This document shows, in pieces, positions 11,945-18,908 of a stretch of 18,908 bases of DNA. The stretch is taken from NCBI GenBank assembly GCA_002308795.1, contig DBVV01000137.1, positions 947 to 19,854 of the forward strand, read 5' to 3'. The translations under genes and the position numbers were made by a program. The DNA comes from Mageeibacillus sp. UBA1255. GTDB lineage: Bacteria; Bacillota; Clostridia; UBA1212; UBA1255. Each line of letters opens with the position of its first letter. Within the stretch, counting starts at the first letter, position 1. The notes under the pieces are model-generated. The model was not told the DNA's origin. It saw only the letters and a program-made list of their open reading frames with translations, and did no database searches.

Positions 11945-12057
11945 ATTATGTATGCCTCGGTGTAGTTTAGTTATGATCCGGCACTGTTTCAGCTCAGTAT
12001 GAAAAAGCACGGTTCTATCGTACCCTGCCTTTTCCGCGGCCCGGCCGCCGAAGTGTG

Positions 12058-12086
12058 ATTATAACGGATAGCGATCTGATTTTCAA
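12058..12086 (-). promoter_or_regulatory. Sigma-A promoter of prfC
   Basis: On the minus strand TTGAAA (12086-12081) and a perfect TATAAT (12063-12058) are 17 bp apart. The -35 element contains the TGA stop of the upstream Pr6Pr-GNAT gene. The predicted leader of roughly 100 nt includes the GC-rich hairpin GCGGCC-G-GGCCGC. Confidence 0.85.
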
Positions 12087-13237
12087 TTTCGCTTTTCAAG
12101 CCTGTAAAGCCCTTCCGCGTCAGGCTCCTTAACGCCGTCTTTATAATCATACCCGAGTTTCCTGTAAAATTCGAGCGCAGTTATCGAAGCGGGGACCTCC
12201 ACTCTTTTAGCGCGCAAAAAGTATTCGTCTTTTTCGAGGGCGTCAATTATCATCTTTCCGATGCCTCTGCCCTGGTATGCGGGGTCAACGAATATCGTGA
12301 ACAGGCAGCTTTCCGTCTCGCTGTCCCAGTAAGGTCCGATCGCGCCGCAGCCTACCACCTCGCCGCAATTTTCAGCGACGTAAAAATGTGTGTGTTCCGC
12401 GCGCTTTCGTATATATTCAGGCGTGTGGCGCGCGATCAGTTCATCTATGCATTCCGGGGTATAATCTTTTGAATTCGATATTCTAAGAGTGCGTCTGATC
12501 AATTCTGAAACGGAACCAGCATCAGATTTTTTGAACGGTCTGATCAACGGCTGTTCGCGCCTGATACGTCTCTTTTTTATTGCGTTCAGGATGGCGAGGT
12601 AAGCGGAGCCCACCGCTATTAGCAGTATCAGCAGAGCGATTATCCACCACACGCAGCCCATAAACGGCAGCCCTTTCGTAAAACCGAACGCGCCGGCGGA
12701 GCTTCCCCAGTTCAGAAAGAAATACGGGTAATTAATGCCGGGAGCGAATTGCCAGCCATTCACGAATCCGATGCCTGCATAGACGGCGTACGCCAGAGGC
12801 GGAAGAAGTACGAACACAACGCTGCGGTAGCGGATATTGCCCCACACACCTGTGACAAAGAAATCGGCCACAGCGGCGACGGGGACAATTACGTGCGTGA
12901 GGATGTTCTGTATGTTCCAGGCAGCGCTTCCAAGCGTAGGCGCAAGTACGAAGCAAAAAACAAGGCCTGTAAGAGTTATTGACACCGTACCGGCGAATTT
13001 GACCACGTACCACGGCGCAGCGACCGGCTTTTTGCGAAGCAGCAGGATCCCGCCGATTGCGCATATGACCGCAATAGCGATATTTGACTGTATCGTAAAG
13101 TACATAAATACGGTCCCGCCGCCCATAAACGCGCGGCTCCCGGCGATAGCGCTGAGCACCGTTCCTACGGCGGCCGAGATAACTACTATGATCTTTAGAA
13201 TAAGCGAGACGGTTCCGCTTGCCGCATTTTTATCCAT
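12083..13237 (-). CDS. Pr6Pr-type membrane domain fused to a GNAT acetyltransferase, 384 aa
   Basis: Residues 1-220 hold about six hydrophobic segments (near 8-33, 42-66, 82-105, 112-130, 140-160 and 195-220). They include YFTIQSN (46-52) and a conserved His in ILTHVIVPVAAVADFF (112-127), as in Pr6Pr/FAR-17a/AIG1-like membrane proteins. Residues 231-384 are a GNAT acetyltransferase: LIRPFKKSDAG opening, FTIFVDPAYQGRGIGKMI (313-330) as the acetyl-CoA-binding loop, and FYRKLGY (357-363) near the end. A basic linker (KKRRIRRE, 221-228) marks the cytosolic junction. AIG1-type eukaryotic relatives are lipid hydrolases, but catalysis in bacterial Pr6Pr proteins is not established. The fusion suggests membrane-tethered acetylation, which is inference. 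The start has GAGG close upstream. Confidence 0.8.
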   Translation of the reverse strand: MDKNAASGTVSLILKIIVVISAAVGTVLSAIAGSRAFMGGGTVFMYFTIQSNIAIAVICAIGGILLLRKKPVAAPWYVVKFAGTVSITLTGLVFCFVLAPTLGSAAWNIQNILTHVIVPVAAVADFFVTGVWGNIRYRSVVFVLLPPLAYAVYAGIGFVNGWQFAPGINYPYFFLNWGSSAGAFGFTKGLPFMGCVWWIIALLILLIAVGSAYLAILNAIKKRRIRREQPLIRPFKKSDAGSVSELIRRTLRISNSKDYTPECIDELIARHTPEYIRKRAEHTHFYVAENCGEVVGCGAIGPYWDSETESCLFTIFVDPAYQGRGIGKMIIDALEKDEYFLRAKRVEVPASITALEFYRKLGYDYKDGVKEPDAEGLYRLEKRN

Positions 13238-13257
13238 ACCTCATCCCTCTGCTTCCG

Positions 13258-13896
13258 TCAATCAAATATCTGCCCGGGCAGTTTCAGCTTTTCCTTGTGC
13301 GGAAACAGCGCGTCAAATGCTTCAACGTCAGCGTCGTCAACGTAATATCCCGCGGGCGTCTGATACACTCCTGTGATGCCGTCTAAGTAGCCCGGGATCA
13401 GCTCCTTGCATAAAAAGAACGATTGATCCGCGCCTTCCGGAAGGTCGTGGTATCTTATCCCGAAACTGCTCGCGTACGTAAAACCGCAATTGCCGTAAAA
13501 ACCGATATTGCCCTCGAACAGCACCGCGCCGTACCCGAGCTCCTCAGCTTTTTCGAGCGTCCGGTCAAGCAGGAATTTGCCGTAACCCTTCCGCTTGAGC
13601 GCGGGGGCAATGCATATCGGTCCCATTGTCAGCACCGGTACGGTCCCGCCGCCTTCCGCCTCTATCACGGTCCTCATAAACATATTCTGGCCGATGATCT
13701 CGCCGTCTTTCTCCATTACGAAATCGAGTTCTTTTACGAACGCGGGGTCGCTTCGCAGCACGTGGATAACGTAATGTTCGCTGCAGCCCGGGCGGTACAC
13801 GTTCCAGAAAGATTCTCTGATCAGATTCTCAACTGTCCTGTAGTCATCCTCCCTCTCGGGGCGGATCAGGCATTCGTTACAGTCATGATAATTCAT
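13258..13896 (-). CDS. GNAT-family N-acetyltransferase (YhbS-like), 212 aa
   Basis: A single-domain GNAT enzyme expected to transfer acetyl from acetyl-CoA to an amine. The N-terminal strand CLIRPEREDDYRTVENLI (9-26), the MGPICIAPALKRKGYGKFLL acetyl-CoA loop (91-110, with R/K-x-x-G-x-G as KRKGYG) and the FYGNCGF motif (133-139) are all in place. That order is typical of the YhbS/COG3153 group. The length is slightly longer than average, with about 40 C-terminal residues of unknown role. ATG 13896 has GAGAGGAC upstream and overlaps the end of the preceding gene by 14 nt, so translation is probably coupled. Substrate unknown. Confidence 0.85.
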   Translation of the reverse strand: MNYHDCNECLIRPEREDDYRTVENLIRESFWNVYRPGCSEHYVIHVLRSDPAFVKELDFVMEKDGEIIGQNMFMRTVIEAEGGGTVPVLTMGPICIAPALKRKGYGKFLLDRTLEKAEELGYGAVLFEGNIGFYGNCGFTYASSFGIRYHDLPEGADQSFFLCKELIPGYLDGITGVYQTPAGYYVDDADVEAFDALFPHKEKLKLPGQIFD

Positions 13897-15775
13897 TTAT
13901 TGTCCTCTCATTTTCTTTTGATATTATCCATTTGTCCAAAAAGGCAAGCTGGTCTTTGGTGTGGAACCAGTGCTCTCCGTATTCCATTACGGTTATTTCC
14001 GCGCCGTATTTTTCTGCGAAAGCCGAAACGGTCTCATACGGCACCAGGCCGTCATATTGTCCATAGAGTATCTGCGTAGGCACGTTCCAACGCACGCGGT
14101 GATCGCGCACGTAAGAAAGATATTTCCACGAAAGCTCCTCTCCCGACTCTGTCATGACAGTGCCGCGCTTTTTCAGCTCTTCTTCCGTGATCCCGTTGCC
14201 CTTCATCAGATCCATGATCAGACGCTCCATATCGATCAGGGGCGAGATGAAATACGCGCGGTCGATCAACTTATCCGCATCTGCGCAAAGCGTAAAAAAC
14301 GCGCCTAAACTATTTGCAATGACTATTATTACCCTGTGTTTTTGTTTGAGCCTTCTGATTTCGCCGTATATTTCTTTCCCCGCATCCCACGGATCGTAAC
14401 TGCTGTAATCAATGCCGCATACGTCATATCCCGGAAACAGCGAAACATACCTTTTCGCCTCTTTTGCGCCGCCTCCCCGTCCGTGAACGTAAAGAACGGC
14501 GCCCTTCATATCATCCGCAGACTTATCCGTTTTCACTTTAAGTGATCTCAGATGGTCTTTCTGTTCAGGCGTGATCCTGAAGCTCTCGATGCTCTTCTGG
14601 ATCGTCTTATTATGCGTCCATGGATCGAGCGCGCAGTTTTCGATATACGGAATAATCGCATCGTACTGTTTGGCGAGCGCAGTGGCGAAATACCACGCGA
14701 TCATCATATTGATATAATATTCGTCCGACCTTATATGCGACACTTTTTCCAGATAATCCGGGCTGAATCTGCCGTCAAGAAAATGCTGCATCAGCATTCC
14801 GATCGCGAACCGGACCGTGTACGTTTTCCCGGAAGCGAGCCATTTTTCGATATACGGAAGCAGCTTTTCGGGGTACTTTTTAAAAGCTTTAGGCGAAAGC
14901 TGGTCGCACGTGGCCCAGTTGTCAATATAAGGCAGAAGCTTTTCAACCTTCGCGATGCAGCTGTCAAAATCTTTTTCAAGCGATATTATAAATGCGTGCA
15001 GCTGGTCTTCGTCGAAATATCGGTGAGGCAGCGAGTTAAGGAAGGCGTCAATATCTTCTTTTCCTTCTTTTTCTGCATACAGTTCTTTCGCAAATTCGCG
15101 AAGTTCGGGCGTCCGCACGCCGATTATCCGCTCCGGATCCACCGACGGTATTATCTTTATCTGCCCCGACGCGTATTTTTCATCGCGCATCGCAAACAGC
15201 CTTTGCTCGATATCATTAATTGCCACGGCTGATCTCTCCTGTCTGAGCCACGCCTCCCTTGTTATAGCACTGACGTGACCCACACGCTTTTCGCCCAGCG
15301 CCGGGACGTCAACGTCCTGTGTGGTCCATTGATAAATAAATCCGCACTTCTCCTGAACGCGCTTCGACCGGTCGTTGCCGTCGTAATAACCCGCCCAGAC
15401 TTTATTCATGCCGAGGTCCTCAAAAGCGTGGCGGAGCATTTCATTGGCCGCTTCCGTCATGATCCCGCGCCCCCAGAACGGTTTTCCGAGCCAGTATCCG
15501 AGCTCGCATTCGTCGTCCCTGTCAGTAAGATCGGTATGACCTTTAAGATGCAGGCTGACGGAACCTATCGGTTCATTCTCCCCTTTAAAACAGATTGCGT
15601 ACGTTTCCGCGCGTGACAATATATTGCTTATGACGTCAAGGCTTTCGCTTACGCTTTCGTGAGGCTTCCACCCGGCGCGCGGGCCAACGTCCGGTTCTTT
15701 CGCATATTTAAAAAGTACTTCCGCATCGCTTTCATTCCACGGTCTTAGTTCGAGTCTGCGTGTCGTCAATATCAT
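13883..15775 (-). CDS. Triple fusion: GNAT acetyltransferase, AlkD-like repeat domain and alpha/beta hydrolase, 630 aa
   Basis: Three domains lie in one uninterrupted frame. Residues 1-175 are a RimJ/RimL-type GNAT (TTRRLELRPWNESDA at 4-18, ELGYWLGKPFWGRGIMTEA at 91-109). Residues 185-412 are a DNA alkylation repair (AlkD/HEAT-like) domain (IGVRTPELREFAKELY at 218-233, NWATCDQLSPKAF at 286-298, YTVRFAIGMLMQHFLD at 319-334). W287 and D291 keep the spacing of the AlkD catalytic Trp/Asp pair. Residues 424-620 are a small alpha/beta hydrolase: HGRGGG (431-436), nucleophile elbow ANSLG with Ser489, acid Asp575 in GQYDGLVP and probable His602. Each domain is usually a separate protein. GGGAGGAAG precedes ATG 15775. 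The gene sits 29 nt after tmcAL. A joint substrate is unknown; a detoxification or repair role is inference. Confidence 0.85.
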   Translation of the reverse strand: MILTTRRLELRPWNESDAEVLFKYAKEPDVGPRAGWKPHESVSESLDVISNILSRAETYAICFKGENEPIGSVSLHLKGHTDLTDRDDECELGYWLGKPFWGRGIMTEAANEMLRHAFEDLGMNKVWAGYYDGNDRSKRVQEKCGFIYQWTTQDVDVPALGEKRVGHVSAITREAWLRQERSAVAINDIEQRLFAMRDEKYASGQIKIIPSVDPERIIGVRTPELREFAKELYAEKEGKEDIDAFLNSLPHRYFDEDQLHAFIISLEKDFDSCIAKVEKLLPYIDNWATCDQLSPKAFKKYPEKLLPYIEKWLASGKTYTVRFAIGMLMQHFLDGRFSPDYLEKVSHIRSDEYYINMMIAWYFATALAKQYDAIIPYIENCALDPWTHNKTIQKSIESFRITPEQKDHLRSLKVKTDKSADDMKGAVLYVHGRGGGAKEAKRYVSLFPGYDVCGIDYSSYDPWDAGKEIYGEIRRLKQKHRVIIVIANSLGAFFTLCADADKLIDRAYFISPLIDMERLIMDLMKGNGITEEELKKRGTVMTESGEELSWKYLSYVRDHRVRWNVPTQILYGQYDGLVPYETVSAFAEKYGAEITVMEYGEHWFHTKDQLAFLDKWIISKENERTINELS

Positions 15776-15804
15776 TTAATTCTTCCTCCCGTGCTTTGGG
15801 GCGC

Positions 15805-17091
15805 TTATCTAATCATTAAAAACCGTTCTGTAAGATCCCTGTCCGCGGCTGAGCGTCGTTCATCCCAAAGCACGGAATCATACACTGACTGCGCCGTAAT
15901 GTCCGCCAGGAGCATTTTCCTCCCGGTCTCATATGAGCCTTCGCACTTTTCAGCGACATTTTTGCTTAAATAGTCGTACGGCGCCGTCACGAACGCGGTT
16001 TTTCCCCTGCATCTGCCTGCCAGTTCAGAAAGTATCCTGAAGCTGACGTTTTCGCCCAAATCTTCTTTCTCGTGATTTCCGGAACTTCCCGACGAGACTC
16101 CGAGCACGCGGACATACGGAATGGATCCTTTGAAATAGATGAGTTCTCTTTCTTCGGGATCCGGCGAATCCGCTTTTTCGCCTTCCGCAAGCGCACGTAC
16201 CATCAGGCGGGATATGCGCGAAGAAGTATACCTTGAAGAAGTACAAGCCGAAACGATATCGTCCCACGAATTAAGACGCATTACGGCGTTATACAATAAT
16301 TGACCCACGCCTCCTCCGCCGAAAGGCAGCGATACGATGCGTTCCGGAGACATTGTCCGCATCTTAACCGAAAGCGCAGCGGAAAAAGCATCGGCCGTAA
16401 CGAATCGTTCCTCAGAGCGCCAGCGCTCAAGTATTTCGAGCGTGCTTTCAGGTACGAAAGGCCGCACAAGTTCTTTCCAATTCTCCTCTAAAAACATGCT
16501 GCGGATCTGAGAAGCGCTGGCAAAGCAGCCGTCAGTTTCTTTTGATCCGTGGCCTGCTCCGGCCCTTCTAACCATTAAGATCTCCGGGCTGTATCCGGCG
16601 GTCCCGGCGGCGGCAATATATTCGCACGCCAGTATGTCGTTCGGTTTCAGCCTTTTTTCACCTATCGCAGCTCCTGCCGAAGAGGCGTAAGAGCCGCCCG
16701 CTTCGATCCCCGAAACGAGTTCCTTCCCGTACTCCTCGGAAGCACGTCTTTTCGCAAATTCGCGTACGCTGTCCTCGTCAGATTCTATGCCGAACGACAG
16801 CACTTCCGCCCCTATCGCCCTGCAGGCTGTGATCCCTCCGAGCGCGAAAAACTGTGCAGACGACACGGCGTACCAGAAAGGCAGTTCTATAACGGCATCG
16901 GCGCCAGCCCTCAGAGCCATCTCTGCCCTCGCCCACTTATCACATACCGCAGGCTTTCCGCGCTGGGTAAAGCTTCCGCTCATAATGCAGACAACGCCGT
17001 CGCATCCGGTGCGGCGGCGTGTTTCTTCGATCAGATATTTATGGCCGTTATGAAAAGGGTCAAATTCGCTGATGATCGCAGCTAATCTCAT
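15805..17091 (-). CDS. tmcAL: tRNA(Met) cytidine acetate ligase, 428 aa
   Basis: TmcAL (YlbM) uses acetate and ATP to make N4-acetylcytidine at the wobble position of elongator tRNA-Met, protecting AUG decoding. The N-terminal nucleotidyltransferase-like domain is clear: AAIISEFDPFHNGHKYLI (4-21) carries the HIGH-type H-N-G-H motif. VCIMSGSFTQRGKPAVCDKWARAEMAL (34-60) and GADAVIELP (63-71) are the family signature. ASASQIRSM near residue 191 forms the second nucleotide-binding region. The C-terminal half contains the expected LPFGGGGVGQLLYNAVMRL-like segment. The length agrees with the family (about 400-430 aa). It lies 34 nt downstream of rnj and is probably in one transcript with it. It is wholly cytosolic. 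Confidence 0.93.
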   Translation of the reverse strand: MRLAAIISEFDPFHNGHKYLIEETRRRTGCDGVVCIMSGSFTQRGKPAVCDKWARAEMALRAGADAVIELPFWYAVSSAQFFALGGITACRAIGAEVLSFGIESDEDSVREFAKRRASEEYGKELVSGIEAGGSYASSAGAAIGEKRLKPNDILACEYIAAAGTAGYSPEILMVRRAGAGHGSKETDGCFASASQIRSMFLEENWKELVRPFVPESTLEILERWRSEERFVTADAFSAALSVKMRTMSPERIVSLPFGGGGVGQLLYNAVMRLNSWDDIVSACTSSRYTSSRISRLMVRALAEGEKADSPDPEERELIYFKGSIPYVRVLGVSSGSSGNHEKEDLGENVSFRILSELAGRCRGKTAFVTAPYDYLSKNVAEKCEGSYETGRKMLLADITAQSVYDSVLWDERRSAADRDLTERFLMIR

Positions 17092-17125
17092 ATAAAAACT
17101 CCGTTGTCAACGTACGCATACAGGA

Positions 17126-18877
17126 TCAGACCGATCCGTCATCCGTTTCCTGCGCAGGAGAATTTCCCGTCTGATTATTCTCGCCTACGGCGATATCCAT
17201 TATGAGCGGAAGCACCATGGGGTTGCGTTTGGTCTGTTCATATACGTATTCGTGTATCGCATCGCGGATGACCGTCTTTTTATATACCCAGTCTTTCCGG
17301 CCTCCGTACACGTCTCCTCTTGTAAGGGCATCCTTGGTAGTCTCGCGTATGTGCTCGATAATATCTTCGGATTCGCGCATATAGACAAATCCTCTGGAAA
17401 TTACGTCCGGGCCTGCCAGGAGCGCACCGGTCCTTGAATCTACAGTCATAACGACGGCGATCAGTCCGTCCTCCGCAAGATGCCGTCTGTCTCTTAATAC
17501 GATGCTTCCTACGTCGCCTACGCCGAGACCGTCAACAAGGATGTTACCCGCCTGTACCATTTCGTCGCAGCGTACAGTGTCTCCCTCGAATTCAAGCACG
17601 CGCCCGTTTTCAAGTATGAAGCAGTTTTCCTCGGGTATACCGAGCTCGACCGCGATGTCTTTATGTCTTACGAGCATCCTGTATTCACCGTGAACTGGGC
17701 AGAAATATTTAGGCTTAACTATCGTCTGTATGAGCTTCAGCTCTTCTTCGCACGCGTGACCGGATACGTGTACCTCCGCAAGAGATTTGTGTATGACTTT
17801 CGCGCCGCGTTTGCAGAGTTCGTCGATCATGCGCGCGATCGGCTTTTCGTTTCCGGGGATCGGGCTGGCAGAAATAATGACCGTATCGCCGGGAATTATG
17901 TCGATCTGCCTGTGGGTAGCAACAGCCATCCTTGTAAGAGCGGACATTGGCTCGCCCTGGCTTCCGGTCGTTATTATGACCAGCTGCTCGGGAGGATACT
18001 TGTCAATATCTTCGATATCTACCAGTGCATCCGTGTCGGCGATATACCCCTTCTCGATGGCAACGTCTATAACGTTCACCATGCTCCGGCCGCATATGAT
18101 GCACTTCCTGCCGAATTTCACGGCGGTATTGATGATCTGCTGGACTCTCGAAACGTTGGACGAGAACGTCGCGACGATTATCCTGCCCTTTGTAGATGCA
18201 AAAATTTCTTCAAACGTCCTTCCGACTATCCGCTCCGACATCGTGAACCCTTTATGTTCCGCGTTCGTACTGTCGGACATCAGCAGAAGCACGCCTCTCT
18301 CTCCAAGCTCAGCCATTCGCATGAGGTCAATAGGCTGCCCGTTTATAGGCGTGTAGTCAACTTTAAAGTCACCGGTATGAAGAACTATTCCGCAAGGCGT
18401 AATGATCGCGAGCGCGGCGGAGTCAACTATAGAGTGGTTCGTTCGTATAAATTCCACGCAGAAATCGCCTTTTATCACCATTTCTCCGTAGTGCATCTCG
18501 ATCATTTCGATGCCTTTATTATTCATACCCTCTTCTTCAAGTTTTTTCTCGACGAGGCCAAGCGTGAAACGCGTTCCGTAGATAGGAACGTTTATGTTTT
18601 TGAAGAGATACGGGATCGCTCCGATATGGTCCTCATGTCCGTGCGTAAACAGATAGCCCCGGATATGGTCCCGTTTCCCCATCAGATATGTAATATCCGG
18701 AATCACCAGGTCAACGCCCAGCATGTCTTCCTTCGGAAAAACGCTTCCGCAGTCCACAACAATAATATCATCTTCGTACTCGAACACGTACATGTTCTTT
18801 CCGATTTCATCCACGCCGCCCAGAGACACAATTCTGAGCCTGCTCGCTTCCTTCGCCTGCGTCGTTTTTGTGGCCAA
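17126..18877 (-). CDS. rnj: Ribonuclease J, 583 aa
   Basis: RNase J is a metallo-beta-lactamase/beta-CASP nuclease with 5'-3' exonuclease and endonuclease activity, central to mRNA and rRNA processing in Firmicutes. The zinc-binding motif THGHEDHIGA is at 78-87, with H79, H81, D83 and H84 as metal ligands. VLHTGDFKVDYTP supplies a further ligand, and the beta-CASP motifs (MSDSTNAEHKG, ATFSSNVSRVQQ, ISASPIPGNE, HVSGHA) follow in order. A C-terminal RNase J domain ends near residue 560 and the last 20 residues are a polar tail. The start is set at TTG 18877: AAGGAGG lies about 8 nt upstream, and a longer TTG start at 18901 would translate through that Shine-Dalgarno sequence. Its promoter is outside the window. 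It could be either paralogue, J1 or J2; the single-copy status cannot be seen here. Confidence 0.95.
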   Translation of the reverse strand: MATKTTQAKEASRLRIVSLGGVDEIGKNMYVFEYEDDIIVVDCGSVFPKEDMLGVDLVIPDITYLMGKRDHIRGYLFTHGHEDHIGAIPYLFKNINVPIYGTRFTLGLVEKKLEEEGMNNKGIEMIEMHYGEMVIKGDFCVEFIRTNHSIVDSAALAIITPCGIVLHTGDFKVDYTPINGQPIDLMRMAELGERGVLLLMSDSTNAEHKGFTMSERIVGRTFEEIFASTKGRIIVATFSSNVSRVQQIINTAVKFGRKCIICGRSMVNVIDVAIEKGYIADTDALVDIEDIDKYPPEQLVIITTGSQGEPMSALTRMAVATHRQIDIIPGDTVIISASPIPGNEKPIARMIDELCKRGAKVIHKSLAEVHVSGHACEEELKLIQTIVKPKYFCPVHGEYRMLVRHKDIAVELGIPEENCFILENGRVLEFEGDTVRCDEMVQAGNILVDGLGVGDVGSIVLRDRRHLAEDGLIAVVMTVDSRTGALLAGPDVISRGFVYMRESEDIIEHIRETTKDALTRGDVYGGRKDWVYKKTVIRDAIHEYVYEQTKRNPMVLPLIMDIAVGENNQTGNSPAQETDDGSV

Positions 18878-18908
18878 TATGAATCCTCCTTCCCACACCA
18901 AATGACAA

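Noticed and set aside
17110..17145. Terminator between rnj and tmcAL (GGATC/GATCC hairpin)
   Set aside because: The stem is only 5-6 bp and no U-run follows; the 34-nt gap suggests a shared transcript.

Overview
The window reads as a Gram-positive, Firmicutes/Clostridia-type chromosome. Evidence: a 583-aa RNase J, TmcAL (YlbM-type), strong purine-rich Shine-Dalgarno sites, SAM-clan leader RNAs, and a protein derived from the Gram-positive replicase PolC. The mix of conserved core genes and dense unknown genes suggests an uncultured, probably gut-associated clostridium; that last step is inference. Every gene I accept lies on the minus strand, so transcription runs from high to low coordinates.

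Conserved block (about 10340-18877), in transcription order: rnj (RNase J), tmcAL (tRNA-Met cytidine acetate ligase), a GNAT/AlkD-like/alpha-beta-hydrolase triple fusion, a GNAT acetyltransferase, a Pr6Pr membrane-domain/GNAT fusion, then prfC (release factor 3) behind its own clear sigma-A promoter. The 3' side of prfC carries an array of five mini-hairpins at 20-21 nt spacing.

Riboswitch-controlled accessory block (about 3272-10119): four copies of a module made of a TTGACT-N17-(TATAAT-like) promoter followed by an RNA with SAM-I/SAM-IV-clan architecture (P1, P2 with loop pseudoknot, P3, CAACC and GGUG core, no P4). Three copies are followed by an intrinsic terminator; the fourth runs into a ribosome binding site. 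None precedes a recognisable methionine or SAM metabolism gene. They drive (i) a five-gene operon of unknown proteins including a CPCC zinc-ribbon protein, (ii) a 674-aa CbxX/CfqX-type AAA+ ATPase, (iii) a 72-aa protein with three DFYG repeats, and (iv) a SLOG-domain nucleotide-binding-fold protein plus a coiled-coil protein. This shared control of unrelated unknown genes is the strongest candidate for an undescribed system in the window.

Left accessory block (1-3050): a tight operon of a 321-aa unknown, a stand-alone PolC fingers-region homologue, a 45-aa ORF and a phage-type protein. Then come four imperfect palindromes at 52-bp spacing, another unknown gene, a remnant resembling a DUF4143-ATPase C-terminus, and the start of a DUF2779-like gene cut by the window edge. 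This looks like an accessory or mobile-derived region with ongoing gene decay.
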